Source: Bacilli bacterium
GTDB taxonomy: Bacteria > Bacillota_I > Bacilli_A > RFN20 > CAG-288
DNA length: 24,725 nt
NCBI GenBank assembly: GCA_900763245.1
Contig: CAAFJQ010000148.1
Coordinates: forward strand, 1 to 24,725
Reading direction: 5' to 3'
The translations under genes were made by a program, and so were the position numbers. Positions 5,221 to 12,621 of this stretch are shown here, in pieces (the stretch's first letter is position 1; each line of letters starts with the position of its first letter). The notes under the pieces were generated by a model, which saw nothing but the letters and a program-made list of their open reading frames with translations, was not told the DNA's origin and ran no database searches.

Positions 5221-6051
5221 ATGGCTATTAAAACTTACAACCCTCTCACTGGGGGTATGAGAAATCTCGCCACCCTTTCCACCAATGATCTCACAAAGAA
5301 AGCTCCTGAAAAATCTTTGCTCAAGCCGCTTAAGAAAACCGGCGGTAGAAACAATCAGGGCTACATCACCACTCGTCACATTGGCGGTGGAAACAAGAGA
5401 ATGTATCGTATCATCGACTTCAAGAGAGCCGGTGAAACTACATCTGTCGTCAAGGCTATCGAATACGATCCGAACAGAAACTGCCGTATTGCTCTTCTCA
5501 TCAATGCCAATGGCAAGAAGAGATACATCATCTGCCCTAAGGGCTTGACTGTCGGCATGACTGTCACTGATGGCAAGGCTGGCGAAATCACTACCGGAAA
5601 CTGCATGGAACTCGCTTCCATCCCTGAAGGTATCATGGTTCATAACATTGAACTTCAGCCTGGTAAGGGCGGACAGGTCTGCCGTGCTGCCGGTACTGGC
5701 GCACAGATCTTAGGTAAGGAAGGCAAATATGCTACCTTACGTCTCGCTTCCGGCGAAGTCAGAAAAGTTCTTCTCACCTGCAGAGCCACAGTCGGCACTG
5801 TCGGAAATGAAGATTTCAACTTGGTCAGCAAGGGTAAGGCCGGTAGAACCAGATGGCTCGGCGAACGTCCGACTGTCCGTGGTGCTGTCATGAACCCGAA
5901 CGACCACCCGCACGGCGGCGGTGAAGGTAAGAACCCTGTCGGTCACGATGCTCCGAGATCTCCTTGGGGTAGAAGACTTATGGGTGTTAAGACCAGATCC
6001 AAGAAGTGCAGAAGCAACCGTTTAATCGTCAGAAGACGTAACGGCAAGTAA
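5221..6051 (+). CDS. rplB: 50S ribosomal protein L2 (uL2)
   Basis: L2 binds 23S rRNA next to the peptidyl transferase centre and is needed for subunit association. At 276 residues it is full length. Conserved stretches include IKTYNPLTGGMRN at the start, GRNNQGYITTRHIGGGNKR, the SH3-like barrel, LASGEVRKVLLTCRATVG and the C-terminal MNPNDHPHGGGEG, which contains the invariant His equivalent to E. coli His229. The C-terminus ends in a basic GVKTRSKKCRSNRLIVRRR tail as usual. The spacer from rplW is 23 bp with TAGGAGAA as ribosome binding site. Of the large-subunit proteins here it is among the least altered. Confidence 0.98.
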   Translation: MAIKTYNPLTGGMRNLATLSTNDLTKKAPEKSLLKPLKKTGGRNNQGYITTRHIGGGNKRMYRIIDFKRAGETTSVVKAIEYDPNRNCRIALLINANGKKRYIICPKGLTVGMTVTDGKAGEITTGNCMELASIPEGIMVHNIELQPGKGGQVCRAAGTGAQILGKEGKYATLRLASGEVRKVLLTCRATVGTVGNEDFNLVSKGKAGRTRWLGERPTVRGAVMNPNDHPHGGGEGKNPVGHDAPRSPWGRRLMGVKTRSKKCRSNRLIVRRRNGK

Positions 6052-6070
6052 ATCAGGAGGAGAATGACAA

Positions 6071-6355
6071 ATGTCTAGAAGTTCTAAAAAAGGTCCGTAT
6101 TGCGATCCCAAACTCCTGAAGAGAATTCAGGATCAGAATGCCTCTGGAAAGAAAGAAGTCATCAAGACTTGGTCCAGACGTTCTACAATCTTCCCGGAAT
6201 TCATTGAACATACCATCTCTGTTCACAACGGAAGAGCTTTTGTTCCGGTCTATGTCACTGAAGACATGGTCGGCCACAAACTTGGTGAATTCGTCTTCAC
6301 CCGTACCTTCACTCATCATCGTTCCGGTGATGACCAGGCTACTACTAAGAAATAA
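6071..6355 (+). CDS. rpsS: 30S ribosomal protein S19 (uS19)
   Basis: S19 lies in the 30S head, contacts S13 and reaches the intersubunit bridge with 23S rRNA helix 38. The 94-residue product is full length and carries SRSSKKGPYCDPKLLKRI, TWSRRSTIFPEFIEHTISVH, the core NGRAFVPVYVTEDMVGHKLG and EFVFTRTFTHH, all typical. AGGAGGAG lies a little upstream of the ATG. It is followed by rplV after 11 bp. Confidence 0.98.
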   Translation: MSRSSKKGPYCDPKLLKRIQDQNASGKKEVIKTWSRRSTIFPEFIEHTISVHNGRAFVPVYVTEDMVGHKLGEFVFTRTFTHHRSGDDQATTKK

Positions 6356-6366
6356 GGAGAATAATC

Positions 6367-6768
6367 ATGGCTGATAAAGAAATCAAGAAAACCGAAGCCG
6401 CAGCTCCGGCTGAAGAAAAAAAGGTCACCGAAGCCAAGGCTAAACTCCTTAACTACGGCGTGACTCCCCGTAAGGTCAGATTAGTCATTGACCTTATCAG
6501 AGGAAAGAATATTGCTGAAGCTTATGATATCCTTGACAACACTGCCAAGCTTTGTGCCAAAGATATCAAAAAGCTTATCAAGTCTGCTGAAGCCAATGCC
6601 GTCAACAACTTCGGCATGGACGCAGATACCCTCTACATCGCTGAAATCACTGCCAACGATGCTATGAGATTAAAGAGAATCCTTCCCAGAGCCAAGGGTT
6701 CCGCATCCGGACTCATCAAGAGATGGTCCCATGTCTATGTTACTCTGAAGAATAGGGAGGCCAAGTAA
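6367..6768 (+). CDS. rplV: 50S ribosomal protein L22 (uL22)
   Basis: L22 helps form the tunnel constriction with its long beta hairpin and is a site of macrolide-resistance mutations. The core starts near residue 24 (AKLLNYGVTPRKVRLVIDL) and ends with LKRILPRAKGSASGLIKRWS and HVYVTLKNRE. About 22 residues of Ala/Lys/Glu-rich sequence (MADKEIKKTEAAAPAEEKK) precede it, giving 133 residues instead of about 112. The start is set by AGGAGAA upstream. The hairpin tip region looks ordinary. Confidence 0.97.
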   Translation: MADKEIKKTEAAAPAEEKKVTEAKAKLLNYGVTPRKVRLVIDLIRGKNIAEAYDILDNTAKLCAKDIKKLIKSAEANAVNNFGMDADTLYIAEITANDAMRLKRILPRAKGSASGLIKRWSHVYVTLKNREAK

Positions 6769-6771
6769 ACC

Positions 6772-7560
6772 ATGGGTCAGAAAGTAAATCCAAACGGATT
6801 ACGTATCGGCATCAATCGTGACTGGTCCAGTCATTGGTATGCTGACAAGAAGAATTTTGCTTCTTGCTTAGACGAAGATATCAAGGTCCGTGGCTATTTA
6901 GAGCCCCTTCTCGACAAGATCGATGCCGGACTTTCCAGAATCGATATTGAGAGAATCAAGGACAATATCACAATTTCCATCTTTGTTTCTCATCCTGCTA
7001 TTGTCATCGGTAAGGATTCTGAACAGATCAATGCCATCAAGGCAAAGTTAGTCAAGATTCTTAAGAAAGACAGCAAGAAGATCAACATCTCCATCGTCGA
7101 AATCAAGAATCCTGATCTCGATGCTATGTTGGTCGCTAAGGATATCGCCAAGCAGCTTCAGGAACGCGCTTCTTACAGAGTCGTTCAGAAGAAGGCTCTC
7201 CAGAGAGTCATGAGAGCTGGCGCCAAGGGCTGCAAGACCATGACCAAGGGTAGAATCGGCGGTGCTGAAATCGCTCGTTATGAAGAGTATCGCGAAGGCG
7301 TTCTCTCTCTTCATACCCTCCGTCAGCCTATCGATTATGCTTACACACCCTGCCACACCACTTATGGTGTCATCGGTGTCAAGGTCTGGATTGCTCTTCC
7401 CGATAACTATGAGGAACTCAGAAACCGTCGTCCTGACGAAGGCGGAAAGTTCGGAAACCGTGGCCGCTTCAATCGCCGTCCCAACAACGGCAACAGAGCT
7501 GCCCGCCCTGCCGTAACTCCTTCTGCCAACAAGGATGATGCCGATAAGAAAGGAGAATAA
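6772..7560 (+). CDS. rpsC: 30S ribosomal protein S3 (uS3) with Arg/Asn-rich C-terminal tail
   Basis: S3 forms part of the mRNA entry channel with S4 and S5 and carries a type II KH domain. The protein starts MGQKVNPNGLRIGINRDWSS and includes KIDAGLSRIDIERI, the KH loop region VIGKDSEQINAIKAKLVKIL, and RVMRAGAKGCKTMTKGRIGG AEIAR in two adjoining pieces. It is 262 residues, some 40 longer than usual; the tail after about residue 220 is rich in Arg, Asn and Gly (RGRFNRRPNNGNRAARP) and ends in an acidic-basic KDDADKKGE. The GGGAGG ribosome binding site lies within the end of rplV, 3 bp from this gene. Confidence 0.97.
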   Translation: MGQKVNPNGLRIGINRDWSSHWYADKKNFASCLDEDIKVRGYLEPLLDKIDAGLSRIDIERIKDNITISIFVSHPAIVIGKDSEQINAIKAKLVKILKKDSKKINISIVEIKNPDLDAMLVAKDIAKQLQERASYRVVQKKALQRVMRAGAKGCKTMTKGRIGGAEIARYEEYREGVLSLHTLRQPIDYAYTPCHTTYGVIGVKVWIALPDNYEELRNRRPDEGGKFGNRGRFNRRPNNGNRAARPAVTPSANKDDADKKGE

Positions 7561-7563
7561 GCA

Positions 7564-7983
7564 ATGTTACAGCCTAAAAGATTGAAGTGGCGTAGAAGCC
7601 ACCTTATCAGACCGAAGACTGCCGCTTCCAGAGGAAACACAGTTGCTTTCGGTGATTTTGGCCTTGCCGCTACTGAAGGTGGATACATTTCCAACCGTCA
7701 GATTGAGGCTGCCCGTGTCGTTCTCTCTCGTTATACCAAGAAGTTCGGCAAAACCTATATCCGTGTCTTCCCTTACCTCGGTATCACAAAGAAACCTGCT
7801 GAGGTCCGTATGGGTAACGGTAAAGGTACCGTCGACGCTTGGGATGCCGTCATTGAAAAAGGCACCGTCATGTTCGAAATCGGTGGAATCAGCGAAGCTG
7901 ATGCAAAGGCAGCTTTACATCAGGCCGGATATAAGCTCTCCGTTAAGAGCAGAGTCGTTAAGAAAGGCGAGGAACTCAAATAA
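7564..7983 (+). CDS. rplP: 50S ribosomal protein L16 (uL16), divergent near the N-terminus
   Basis: L16 contacts A-site tRNA and organises the peptidyl transferase centre late in 50S assembly. Conserved elements are MLQPKRLKWRR, VAFGDFGL, ISNRQIEAARVVLSRY, TKKPAEVRMGNGKGTVDAW and VMFEIGGISEADAKAAL. Length (139) is normal. Two segments differ from the usual consensus: SHLIRPKTAASRGN where most bacteria have a Gly/Arg/Lys-rich RGRMKGxAxxG, and FPYLGITKK where FPDKPVTKK is typical. AAAGGAGA precedes the ATG. Its stop overlaps the ATG of rpmC (TAATG), coupling the two. Confidence 0.96.
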   Translation: MLQPKRLKWRRSHLIRPKTAASRGNTVAFGDFGLAATEGGYISNRQIEAARVVLSRYTKKFGKTYIRVFPYLGITKKPAEVRMGNGKGTVDAWDAVIEKGTVMFEIGGISEADAKAALHQAGYKLSVKSRVVKKGEELK

Positions 7984-8198
7984 TGACAATTGAAGATGTT
8001 AGAAAACTGTCTGACAAAGACCTCGCTACGAAGGTCTATGAACTCAAGGAAGAATTACTCAACCTTAGATTACAGGCCAAAGCTGGTCAGTTAGACAATG
8101 GTGCAAAGATCACCGTCGCTCGTAAGGATATCGCAAGATGCCTTACTGTTATGCAGGAACGTAAGAATGCCGCAGCCAATGCTGCTGAAGGCAAGTAA
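7983..8198 (+). CDS. rpmC: 50S ribosomal protein L29 (uL29)
   Basis: L29 is a small two-helix protein beside L23 at the peptide exit and contributes to trigger-factor docking. The 71-residue product has the family motif LSDKDLATKVYELKEELLNL followed by RLQAKAGQLDNGAKITVARK and a short Ala-rich end (NAAANAAEGK). Its ATG shares one base with the rplP stop, and GGCGAGGAA lies inside the end of rplP. Length is slightly above the common 60-68. Confidence 0.97.
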   Translation: MTIEDVRKLSDKDLATKVYELKEELLNLRLQAKAGQLDNGAKITVARKDIARCLTVMQERKNAAANAAEGK

Positions 8199-8215
8199 TC
8201 AGGAGGCACATGAAA

Positions 8216-8497
8216 ATGGCTGAAGAATTAGATACAAAGGTCATCGAGGCCTCTAACAAGAGACGCTTACAGGGTGTCGTTGTCTCCAACAAGATGATGA
8301 AGACCATCGTTGTTGAGACCGAAACCTACAGAGCTCATCCTGTTTATAAGAAGAGAGTTGCTGTTCGTAAGAAATACAAAGTCGACGATCGCAATTCCGT
8401 CGCAAAGGTCGGAGATATCGTTATCTTCGAAGAATGCCGTCCGTTATCTCACGACAAGAGATTCCGTCTCGTTGAAGTCGTGAAGAAGGGAGAATAA
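8216..8497 (+). CDS. rpsQ: 30S ribosomal protein S17 (uS17)
   Basis: S17 binds the 5' domain of 16S rRNA early in 30S assembly. Typical segments are KRRLQGVVVSNKMMKTIVVE, HPVYKKRVAVRKKYKVDD and VGDIVIFEECRPLSHDKRFR. Two ATGs compete: 8210 is only 3 nt from AGGAGG (8201-8206), too close, while 8216 is 9 nt away and gives MAEELDTK, the same MAEE start found in L23, L5 and S5 here. I therefore prefer 8216 (93 residues). Spacing to rplN is 2 bp. Confidence 0.96.
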   Translation: MAEELDTKVIEASNKRRLQGVVVSNKMMKTIVVETETYRAHPVYKKRVAVRKKYKVDDRNSVAKVGDIVIFEECRPLSHDKRFRLVEVVKKGE

Positions 8498-8499
8498 TC

Positions 8500-8874
8500 A
8501 TGGTTCAGACAGAAACTAACCTGGTTGTTGCCGATAACTCCGGTGCTAAGAGCGTCCGCGTTTTCCACCTCGTCGGTGGTTCTCATCGCCGCTCTGCTTC
8601 CGTCGGTGATGTCGTCATCTGCGCTGTCAAAGACGCTATCCCGAATGGCAAAGTCAAAAAGTCCGATGTCGTCAAGGGTGTTATCGTTCGTGTCAAAAAG
8701 GCATATCAGAGAAAAGATGGTTCCACCATCAAGTTCGATGACAATGCTGTTGTCCTCATCAACGAGGATGGCTCTCCGAAGGGTACCCGTGTCTTCGGAC
8801 CTGTCGCCCGTGAACTTCGTGAAAAGGGCGATAAGTACATGAAGATCGTCTCTTTGGCGGTCGAGGTTCTCTAA
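8500..8874 (+). CDS. rplN: 50S ribosomal protein L14 (uL14)
   Basis: L14 contacts L19 and forms bridge B8 with the small subunit; in many bacteria it is the docking site of the silencing factor RsfS. The 124-residue product includes MVQTETNLVVADNSGAKSV, VGDVVICAVKDAIPNGKVKK, GVIVRVKKAYQRKDGSTIKF and GTRVFGPVARELREK, matching the family closely. GGGAGAA lies at the end of rpsQ, so translation is probably coupled. Confidence 0.98.
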   Translation: MVQTETNLVVADNSGAKSVRVFHLVGGSHRRSASVGDVVICAVKDAIPNGKVKKSDVVKGVIVRVKKAYQRKDGSTIKFDDNAVVLINEDGSPKGTRVFGPVARELREKGDKYMKIVSLAVEVL

Positions 8875-8893
8875 ACCAAGGAGGAAGGTAATC

Positions 8894-9199
8894 ATGAAAA
8901 TTAAAACTGGTGATACTGTTATTGTTATCTCTGGTGATGACAAAGGCAAAATCGGAAAGGTCGTCAAGGCCCTTCCTAAGACCAACAAAGTCATCGTCGA
9001 AGGTGTCAATGTTCAGAAGAAGCATGTCAAGCCTACTCAGAACGAAAAAGGCTCTATCAAAGAAATCAACGCTCCTATCGATGTGAGCAATGTTGCTTTC
9101 TATGATGAAAAGGCCAAGAAGGCTACAAAGATCGGTTACAAGTTAGCCGATGGCAAGAAAGTTCGCATCGCTAAGAACAGCGGTGAGATCATCAAGTAA
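8894..9199 (+). CDS. rplX: 50S ribosomal protein L24 (uL24)
   Basis: L24 is one of the two primary 50S assembly initiators and lies near the tunnel exit. The KOW motif is visible in KTGDTVIVISGDDKGKIGKV, followed by VIVEGVNVQKKHVKPTQNEK and the end VRIAKNSGEIIK. The 101-residue length is normal. AAGGAGGAA gives a strong ribosome binding site, 19 bp after rplN. Confidence 0.98.
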   Translation: MKIKTGDTVIVISGDDKGKIGKVVKALPKTNKVIVEGVNVQKKHVKPTQNEKGSIKEINAPIDVSNVAFYDEKAKKATKIGYKLADGKKVRIAKNSGEIIK

Positions 9200-9210
9200 G
9201 GAGAAGAAAA

Positions 9211-9822
9211 ATGGCTGAAGAAAAGAAAAACGGTGTATCCGCAAAGAAATCTCATTCTCAGGGCAATCAGAAGGCCAAATATGTCTCCCGTCTTGAGACT
9301 AGATACAATGAAGAAATCGTTCCTGAACTCATGAAGGAATTTGGGTATTCCTCCATCATGGAATGTCCGAAGATCGTCAAGATCATCCTCAACATGCGTC
9401 TTGGCGAAGCCGGCGGCAACGAAAAGAACGTTGAAGAAGCAGTCAACGAAATGGCTACCATTGCTGGACAGCATCCTGTTGTCACAAGAGCAAGAAAGTC
9501 CATCGCTAACTTCAAGCTTCGTGAAGGCGTTCCGGTTGGCGTCAAAGTCACTCTTCGTAGAATTCGTATGTACGATTTCCTCGATAAGTTCATCTCTATC
9601 GATCTTCCTCGTGTCCGCGACTTCCGCGGTATCAGCAAGGATTCCTTCGATGGCAGAGGAAACTATTCTGTTGGTATCAAGGAACAGTTGATCTTCCCTG
9701 AAATCCAATATGATAAAGTCAGTCGTACTCAGGGTATGGACGTTGTTATCGTCACTACCGCAAAGACTGATAAAGAAGCATATGCTTTGCTCTCTAAGCT
9801 TGGCATGCCCTTCGCAAAGTAA
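9211..9822 (+). CDS. rplE: 50S ribosomal protein L5 (uL5) with N-terminal extension
   Basis: L5 binds 5S rRNA and forms the central protuberance, touching P-site tRNA and S13. The core begins near residue 25 with SRLETRYNEEIVPELMKEFG, and includes VEEAVNEMATIAGQHPVVTR, REGVPVGVKVTLRRIRMYDF and DVVIVTTAKTDKEAYALLSK. About 22 extra Lys/Ser-rich residues (MAEEKKNGVSAKKSHSQGNQ) come first, making 203 residues instead of about 179. The ATG follows AAGGAGAAG, so the extension is probably translated. Confidence 0.97.
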   Translation: MAEEKKNGVSAKKSHSQGNQKAKYVSRLETRYNEEIVPELMKEFGYSSIMECPKIVKIILNMRLGEAGGNEKNVEEAVNEMATIAGQHPVVTRARKSIANFKLREGVPVGVKVTLRRIRMYDFLDKFISIDLPRVRDFRGISKDSFDGRGNYSVGIKEQLIFPEIQYDKVSRTQGMDVVIVTTAKTDKEAYALLSKLGMPFAK

Positions 9823-9837
9823 TAGGAGGAGATAATC

Positions 9838-10026
9838 ATGGCTAGAAAAGCTTTAATGATCAAATGTGCCCAGCCCAAGAAGCATCCTAAGACCCAGAAC
9901 TACACCCGTTGCTCTCGCTGTGGTAGAGTTCATGGTGTTCTCAGACAGTTCGGCATCTGCCGTATCTGCCTCAGAGAAATGGCCTACAAGGGAGAAATCC
10001 CTGGCATGCACAAGGCCAGCTGGTAA
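9838..10026 (+). CDS. rpsZ: 30S ribosomal protein S14, zinc-binding type (uS14)
   Basis: S14 belongs to the 30S head beside S3 and S10. This is the short, zinc-ribbon form (62 residues): Cys25, Cys28, Cys41 and Cys44 make the CxxC-CxxC site in RCSRCGRVHGVLRQFGICRI and the following CLREM. It ends KGEIPGMHKASW as expected. Zinc-type S14 is the usual operon copy in Bacillota; a zinc-free paralogue, if present, would be elsewhere. TAGGAGGAG precedes the start. Confidence 0.98.
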   Translation: MARKALMIKCAQPKKHPKTQNYTRCSRCGRVHGVLRQFGICRICLREMAYKGEIPGMHKASW

Positions 10027-10044
10027 TGAAAGGAGAAGAGAAAA

Positions 10045-10446
10045 ATGGTCAATGATACAATCGCGGATTTACTTACTCATATCCGCAACGCAAACCTTAT
10101 GAAGAACGCAACGACTTCTCTTCCGTCTTTCAAACTCGGAGTTGAAATCGTCAAGATCCTCAAGGAAGAAGGCTTCATCAAGGATTATGAAGTTAAGGAA
10201 GAAGAGGGCAAACCCTTTAAGACCTTAGTCATCACCTTGAAATATGATTCTCGCGATAATCGCATCCTCAATGGTATCCAGAGAATCTCCAAACCCGGTC
10301 TCCGTATCACGGTTCCGGCTGAGAAGCTTCCTAGAGTCCGTAATGGATTAGGCATTGCCATCATCAGCACTTCCAAGGGCTTGATGACTGACAAGACTGC
10401 CAGAAAACAGAACATCGGCGGCGAAGTGCTTGCCTATGTCTGGTAA
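10045..10446 (+). CDS. rpsH: 30S ribosomal protein S8 (uS8)
   Basis: S8 binds the central domain of 16S rRNA and, in E. coli, represses the spc operon by binding a mimic on the mRNA. The 133-residue product has NDTIADLLTHIRNANLM at the start and IQRISKPGLRITVPAEKLPR, GLGIAIISTSKGLMTDKTAR and GGEVLAYVW at the end. AAAGGAGAAG lies upstream. I saw no obvious S8-binding mimic in the surrounding mRNA, but that is hard to judge by eye. Confidence 0.98.
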   Translation: MVNDTIADLLTHIRNANLMKNATTSLPSFKLGVEIVKILKEEGFIKDYEVKEEEGKPFKTLVITLKYDSRDNRILNGIQRISKPGLRITVPAEKLPRVRNGLGIAIISTSKGLMTDKTARKQNIGGEVLAYVW

Positions 10447-10457
10447 GGAGGTATACC

Positions 10458-11009
10458 ATGTCTAGAATCGGAAGAGAACCTATCGCCATCCCGGCAGGTG
10501 TCACCATTACCGTCAATGGTAACGTTGTCACCGTCAAGGGTCCTAAAGGCGAGCTTTCCAAAAAGTTCAATTCTCATCTTTCTTTCGAAGAGAAAGATGG
10601 AAAATTCCTCGTCAAACGTCCTGGTGATACCATCGAAATGAAAATGAATCATGGTACTGCCAGAGCCTTGATCAACGATATGGTCAAGGGCGTCAATGAA
10701 GGATTCTCCAAGACTCTTGAAATCAAGGGTGTTGGTTATCGTGCTGAAATGAGAGGTGTCGATCTTGTTTTACATGTCGGCCATTCTCATGAAGACGTTG
10801 TCCATCCTATTGAAGGCGCCAAGATTTCTATCAATACCAAGGCAATGGAAATCCTTGTCGAAGGTATCGATAAACAGGTTGTCGGCCAGCAGGCTGCCGT
10901 CATCCGTGATGTCCGCAAACCGGAATGCTATCATGGAAAAGGCATCCGCTACAAAGGCGAAGTCGTTACACTCCGTCAGCCCGCTTCTGCAAAGAAGTCC
11001 GCAGCCTAA
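10458..11009 (+). CDS. rplF: 50S ribosomal protein L6 (uL6)
   Basis: L6 lies near the sarcin-ricin loop and the factor-binding site. The 183-residue protein starts SRIGREPIAIPAGVTITVNG and has VKGPKGELSKKF, the second-domain stretch GVGYRAEMRGVDLVLHVGHS and the end KGIRYKGEVVTLRQPASAKK. The usual glycine-rich GKGIRY loop is intact. AAGGAGG lies 6-7 nt before the ATG, 11 bp after rpsH. Confidence 0.98.
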   Translation: MSRIGREPIAIPAGVTITVNGNVVTVKGPKGELSKKFNSHLSFEEKDGKFLVKRPGDTIEMKMNHGTARALINDMVKGVNEGFSKTLEIKGVGYRAEMRGVDLVLHVGHSHEDVVHPIEGAKISINTKAMEILVEGIDKQVVGQQAAVIRDVRKPECYHGKGIRYKGEVVTLRQPASAKKSAA

Positions 11010-11027
11010 TCAAGGAGGAAATGAAGA

Positions 11028-11384
11028 ATGTATACTACGTTCAATAAGAATAAGCAGAGACTTCATCGTCATGTCAGAATCAGAGCCAAGATCTCTGGTA
11101 CAGCTGCATGCCCTAGAATTTCTGTCTATCGTTCCAACAAATTCATCTACGCTGCCTTAATCGATGATGAAACCGGCAAGACTCTCGTCTGCACCGATTC
11201 CTCTAAGCTCGGATTAGATAATCCTTCTAATTGCGAAGCTGCCAGTAAAGTTGGCGAGGACTTAGCAAACAAAGCCAAAGCTCTTAACATCGTTAAAGTC
11301 GTGTTCGATCGTTCCGGCTATCTCTACCACGGACAGGTCAAAGCTTTAGCTGAAGCCTGCCGTAAGGGCGGATTAGCTTTCTAA
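11028..11384 (+). CDS. rplR: 50S ribosomal protein L18 (uL18)
   Basis: L18 delivers 5S rRNA to the 50S subunit together with L5. The 118-residue product contains RLHRHVRIRAKISGTAACPR, ISVYRSNKFIYAALIDDETG and FDRSGYLYHGQVKALAEACR with GGLAF at the end, all characteristic. AAGGAGG lies 18 bp into the gap after rplF. An earlier out-of-frame ATG close to it was disregarded. Confidence 0.98.
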   Translation: MYTTFNKNKQRLHRHVRIRAKISGTAACPRISVYRSNKFIYAALIDDETGKTLVCTDSSKLGLDNPSNCEAASKVGEDLANKAKALNIVKVVFDRSGYLYHGQVKALAEACRKGGLAF

Positions 11385-11396
11385 GGAGAAATAACA

Positions 11397-12074
11397 ATGG
11401 CTGAAGAAATCCAGAATAACGTCGCTCCGGCAGAAACTGCCGAAGTCAAGGCTGAACCGGTTGCCGCCGGTGAGAAGTCTGCTGCCGCTGGCAGAGGAAA
11501 CGGAAATCGCCGTTTCGGCCAGGGTGGTCGCCGTTTTAACGGCCGTGGCAATGGCCGTGGAAGAAGAGTTGAAGAGAAGCTCTACGACGAAAAGGTCGTC
11601 AAAATCTCTCGCGTCTCCAAGACTGTCAAGGGTGGTAAGCGTGTTCGCTTCACTGCACTTGTCGTCATCGGTGATGGCAAAGGCAAATATGGCTATGGTC
11701 TTGGTAAGTCCAGTGAAGTACCGGATGCAATCAAGAAGGCCTTAGCCGCTGCAAAGCGCAACATGTTCAAGATGACAGTCGCCAAGGGCGATACCATCAC
11801 TCACGCAGTCATGGGTCACTTCGGTGCTACTCAGGTCTTCCTCAAGCCGGCTCCTGCTGGTACAGGACTTGTCGCTGGTGGCGCTGTCCGTGCTATTCTT
11901 GAACTTGCTGGCATCAAGAACGTCTATTCTAAGATCTATGGTTCCAGAACCCAGAATAACGTTGTCAAGGCTACAGTCGATGCTCTCAACCAGCTTATGA
12001 CTTATGCTGATGTCCAGGCTGCTCGTTTTGGCAAAGAAGTCAAGGCTGAAGCCCCTAAGGCTGAAGCAAAATAA
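11397..12074 (+). CDS. rpsE: 30S ribosomal protein S5 (uS5) with Arg/Gly-rich N-terminal extension
   Basis: S5 helps maintain decoding accuracy and, with S3 and S4, unwinds mRNA at the entry channel. The conserved domain begins about residue 58 (VEEKLYDEKVVKISRVSKTV) and includes GDGKGKYGYGLGKSSEVPDA, GHFGATQVFLKPAPAGTGLV and GAVRAILELAGIKNVYSKI. The first 57 residues are an acidic/Ala part (MAEEIQNNVAPAETAEVKAE) then an RG-rich run (residues about 32-57, e.g. GRGNGNRRFGQGGRRFNGRG). Total 225 residues against about 166. AAGGAGAA before the ATG supports this start. The next gene is rplO, 13 bp away; rpmD, which normally intervenes, is missing. Confidence 0.97.
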   Translation: MAEEIQNNVAPAETAEVKAEPVAAGEKSAAAGRGNGNRRFGQGGRRFNGRGNGRGRRVEEKLYDEKVVKISRVSKTVKGGKRVRFTALVVIGDGKGKYGYGLGKSSEVPDAIKKALAAAKRNMFKMTVAKGDTITHAVMGHFGATQVFLKPAPAGTGLVAGGAVRAILELAGIKNVYSKIYGSRTQNNVVKATVDALNQLMTYADVQAARFGKEVKAEAPKAEAK

Positions 12075-12087
12075 GGAGGAATGAATC

Positions 12088-12621
12088 ATGGATTTAACTA
12101 ATCTTAAGATTGCCAAAGGATCCCGTCATCTTCCGAAGAGAGTCGGTCAGGGTATCGGCTCCGGTATGGGTAAAACCTCTACCCGTGGTCAGAAAGGCCA
12201 GGGTGCCCGTCAGGGTAGAAAGGTTCCTGTCGGCTTTGAAGGCGGACAGTTGCCTCTTTATCGTCGTCTTCCTAAACATGGCTTTACCAATTATGGTAGA
12301 GTAGAGTATACTATTGTGAAGCTCAGCGACCTTGAGGGTTTTGATACTGGTATTGAAGTCAATGATACTACATTGATGCTTGCTGGTCTTATCCGTAACC
12401 TCAACAAACCGGTCAAAATCGTTGGCGATGTCAAGGATGAAAACGGCAACGCTGTTGAGCTTACTAAGGTCCTCAATGTCAAGGTTCAGGGCTTCACCAA
12501 GAGCGCTAAGGCTGCTATTGAGAAGGTCGGTGGAACAACCGAAATCGTCTCTCTCAAGGATGCCAGAGTCGCTTTCAAGAAGTTCTGTGCTGATTCCGAG
12601 GAAGAAACAGAGGGTAAATAA
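12088..12621 (+). CDS. rplO: 50S ribosomal protein L15 (uL15) with C-terminal extension
   Basis: L15 is a late-middle 50S assembly protein. Its N-terminal Gly/Arg-rich arm is clear: RVGQGIGSGMGKTSTRGQKG then QGARQGRKVPVGFEGGQLPL and YRRLPKHGF. The globular part ends with VKVQGFTKSAKAAIEKVGGT and TEIVSLKD. About 25-30 further residues (VAFKKFCADSEEETEGK) go beyond the usual end, giving 177 residues instead of about 146. AAGGAGGAATG lies directly after rpsE. The stop shares one base with the secY ATG (TAATG). Confidence 0.97.
   Translation: MDLTNLKIAKGSRHLPKRVGQGIGSGMGKTSTRGQKGQGARQGRKVPVGFEGGQLPLYRRLPKHGFTNYGRVEYTIVKLSDLEGFDTGIEVNDTTLMLAGLIRNLNKPVKIVGDVKDENGNAVELTKVLNVKVQGFTKSAKAAIEKVGGTTEIVSLKDARVAFKKFCADSEEETEGK

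Noticed and set aside
8449..9708. Antisense frames over rplN, rplX and rplE (8449-9009 and 9136-9708)
   Set aside because: They arise from the third-position bias of the sense genes; no ribosome binding site or family match was seen.
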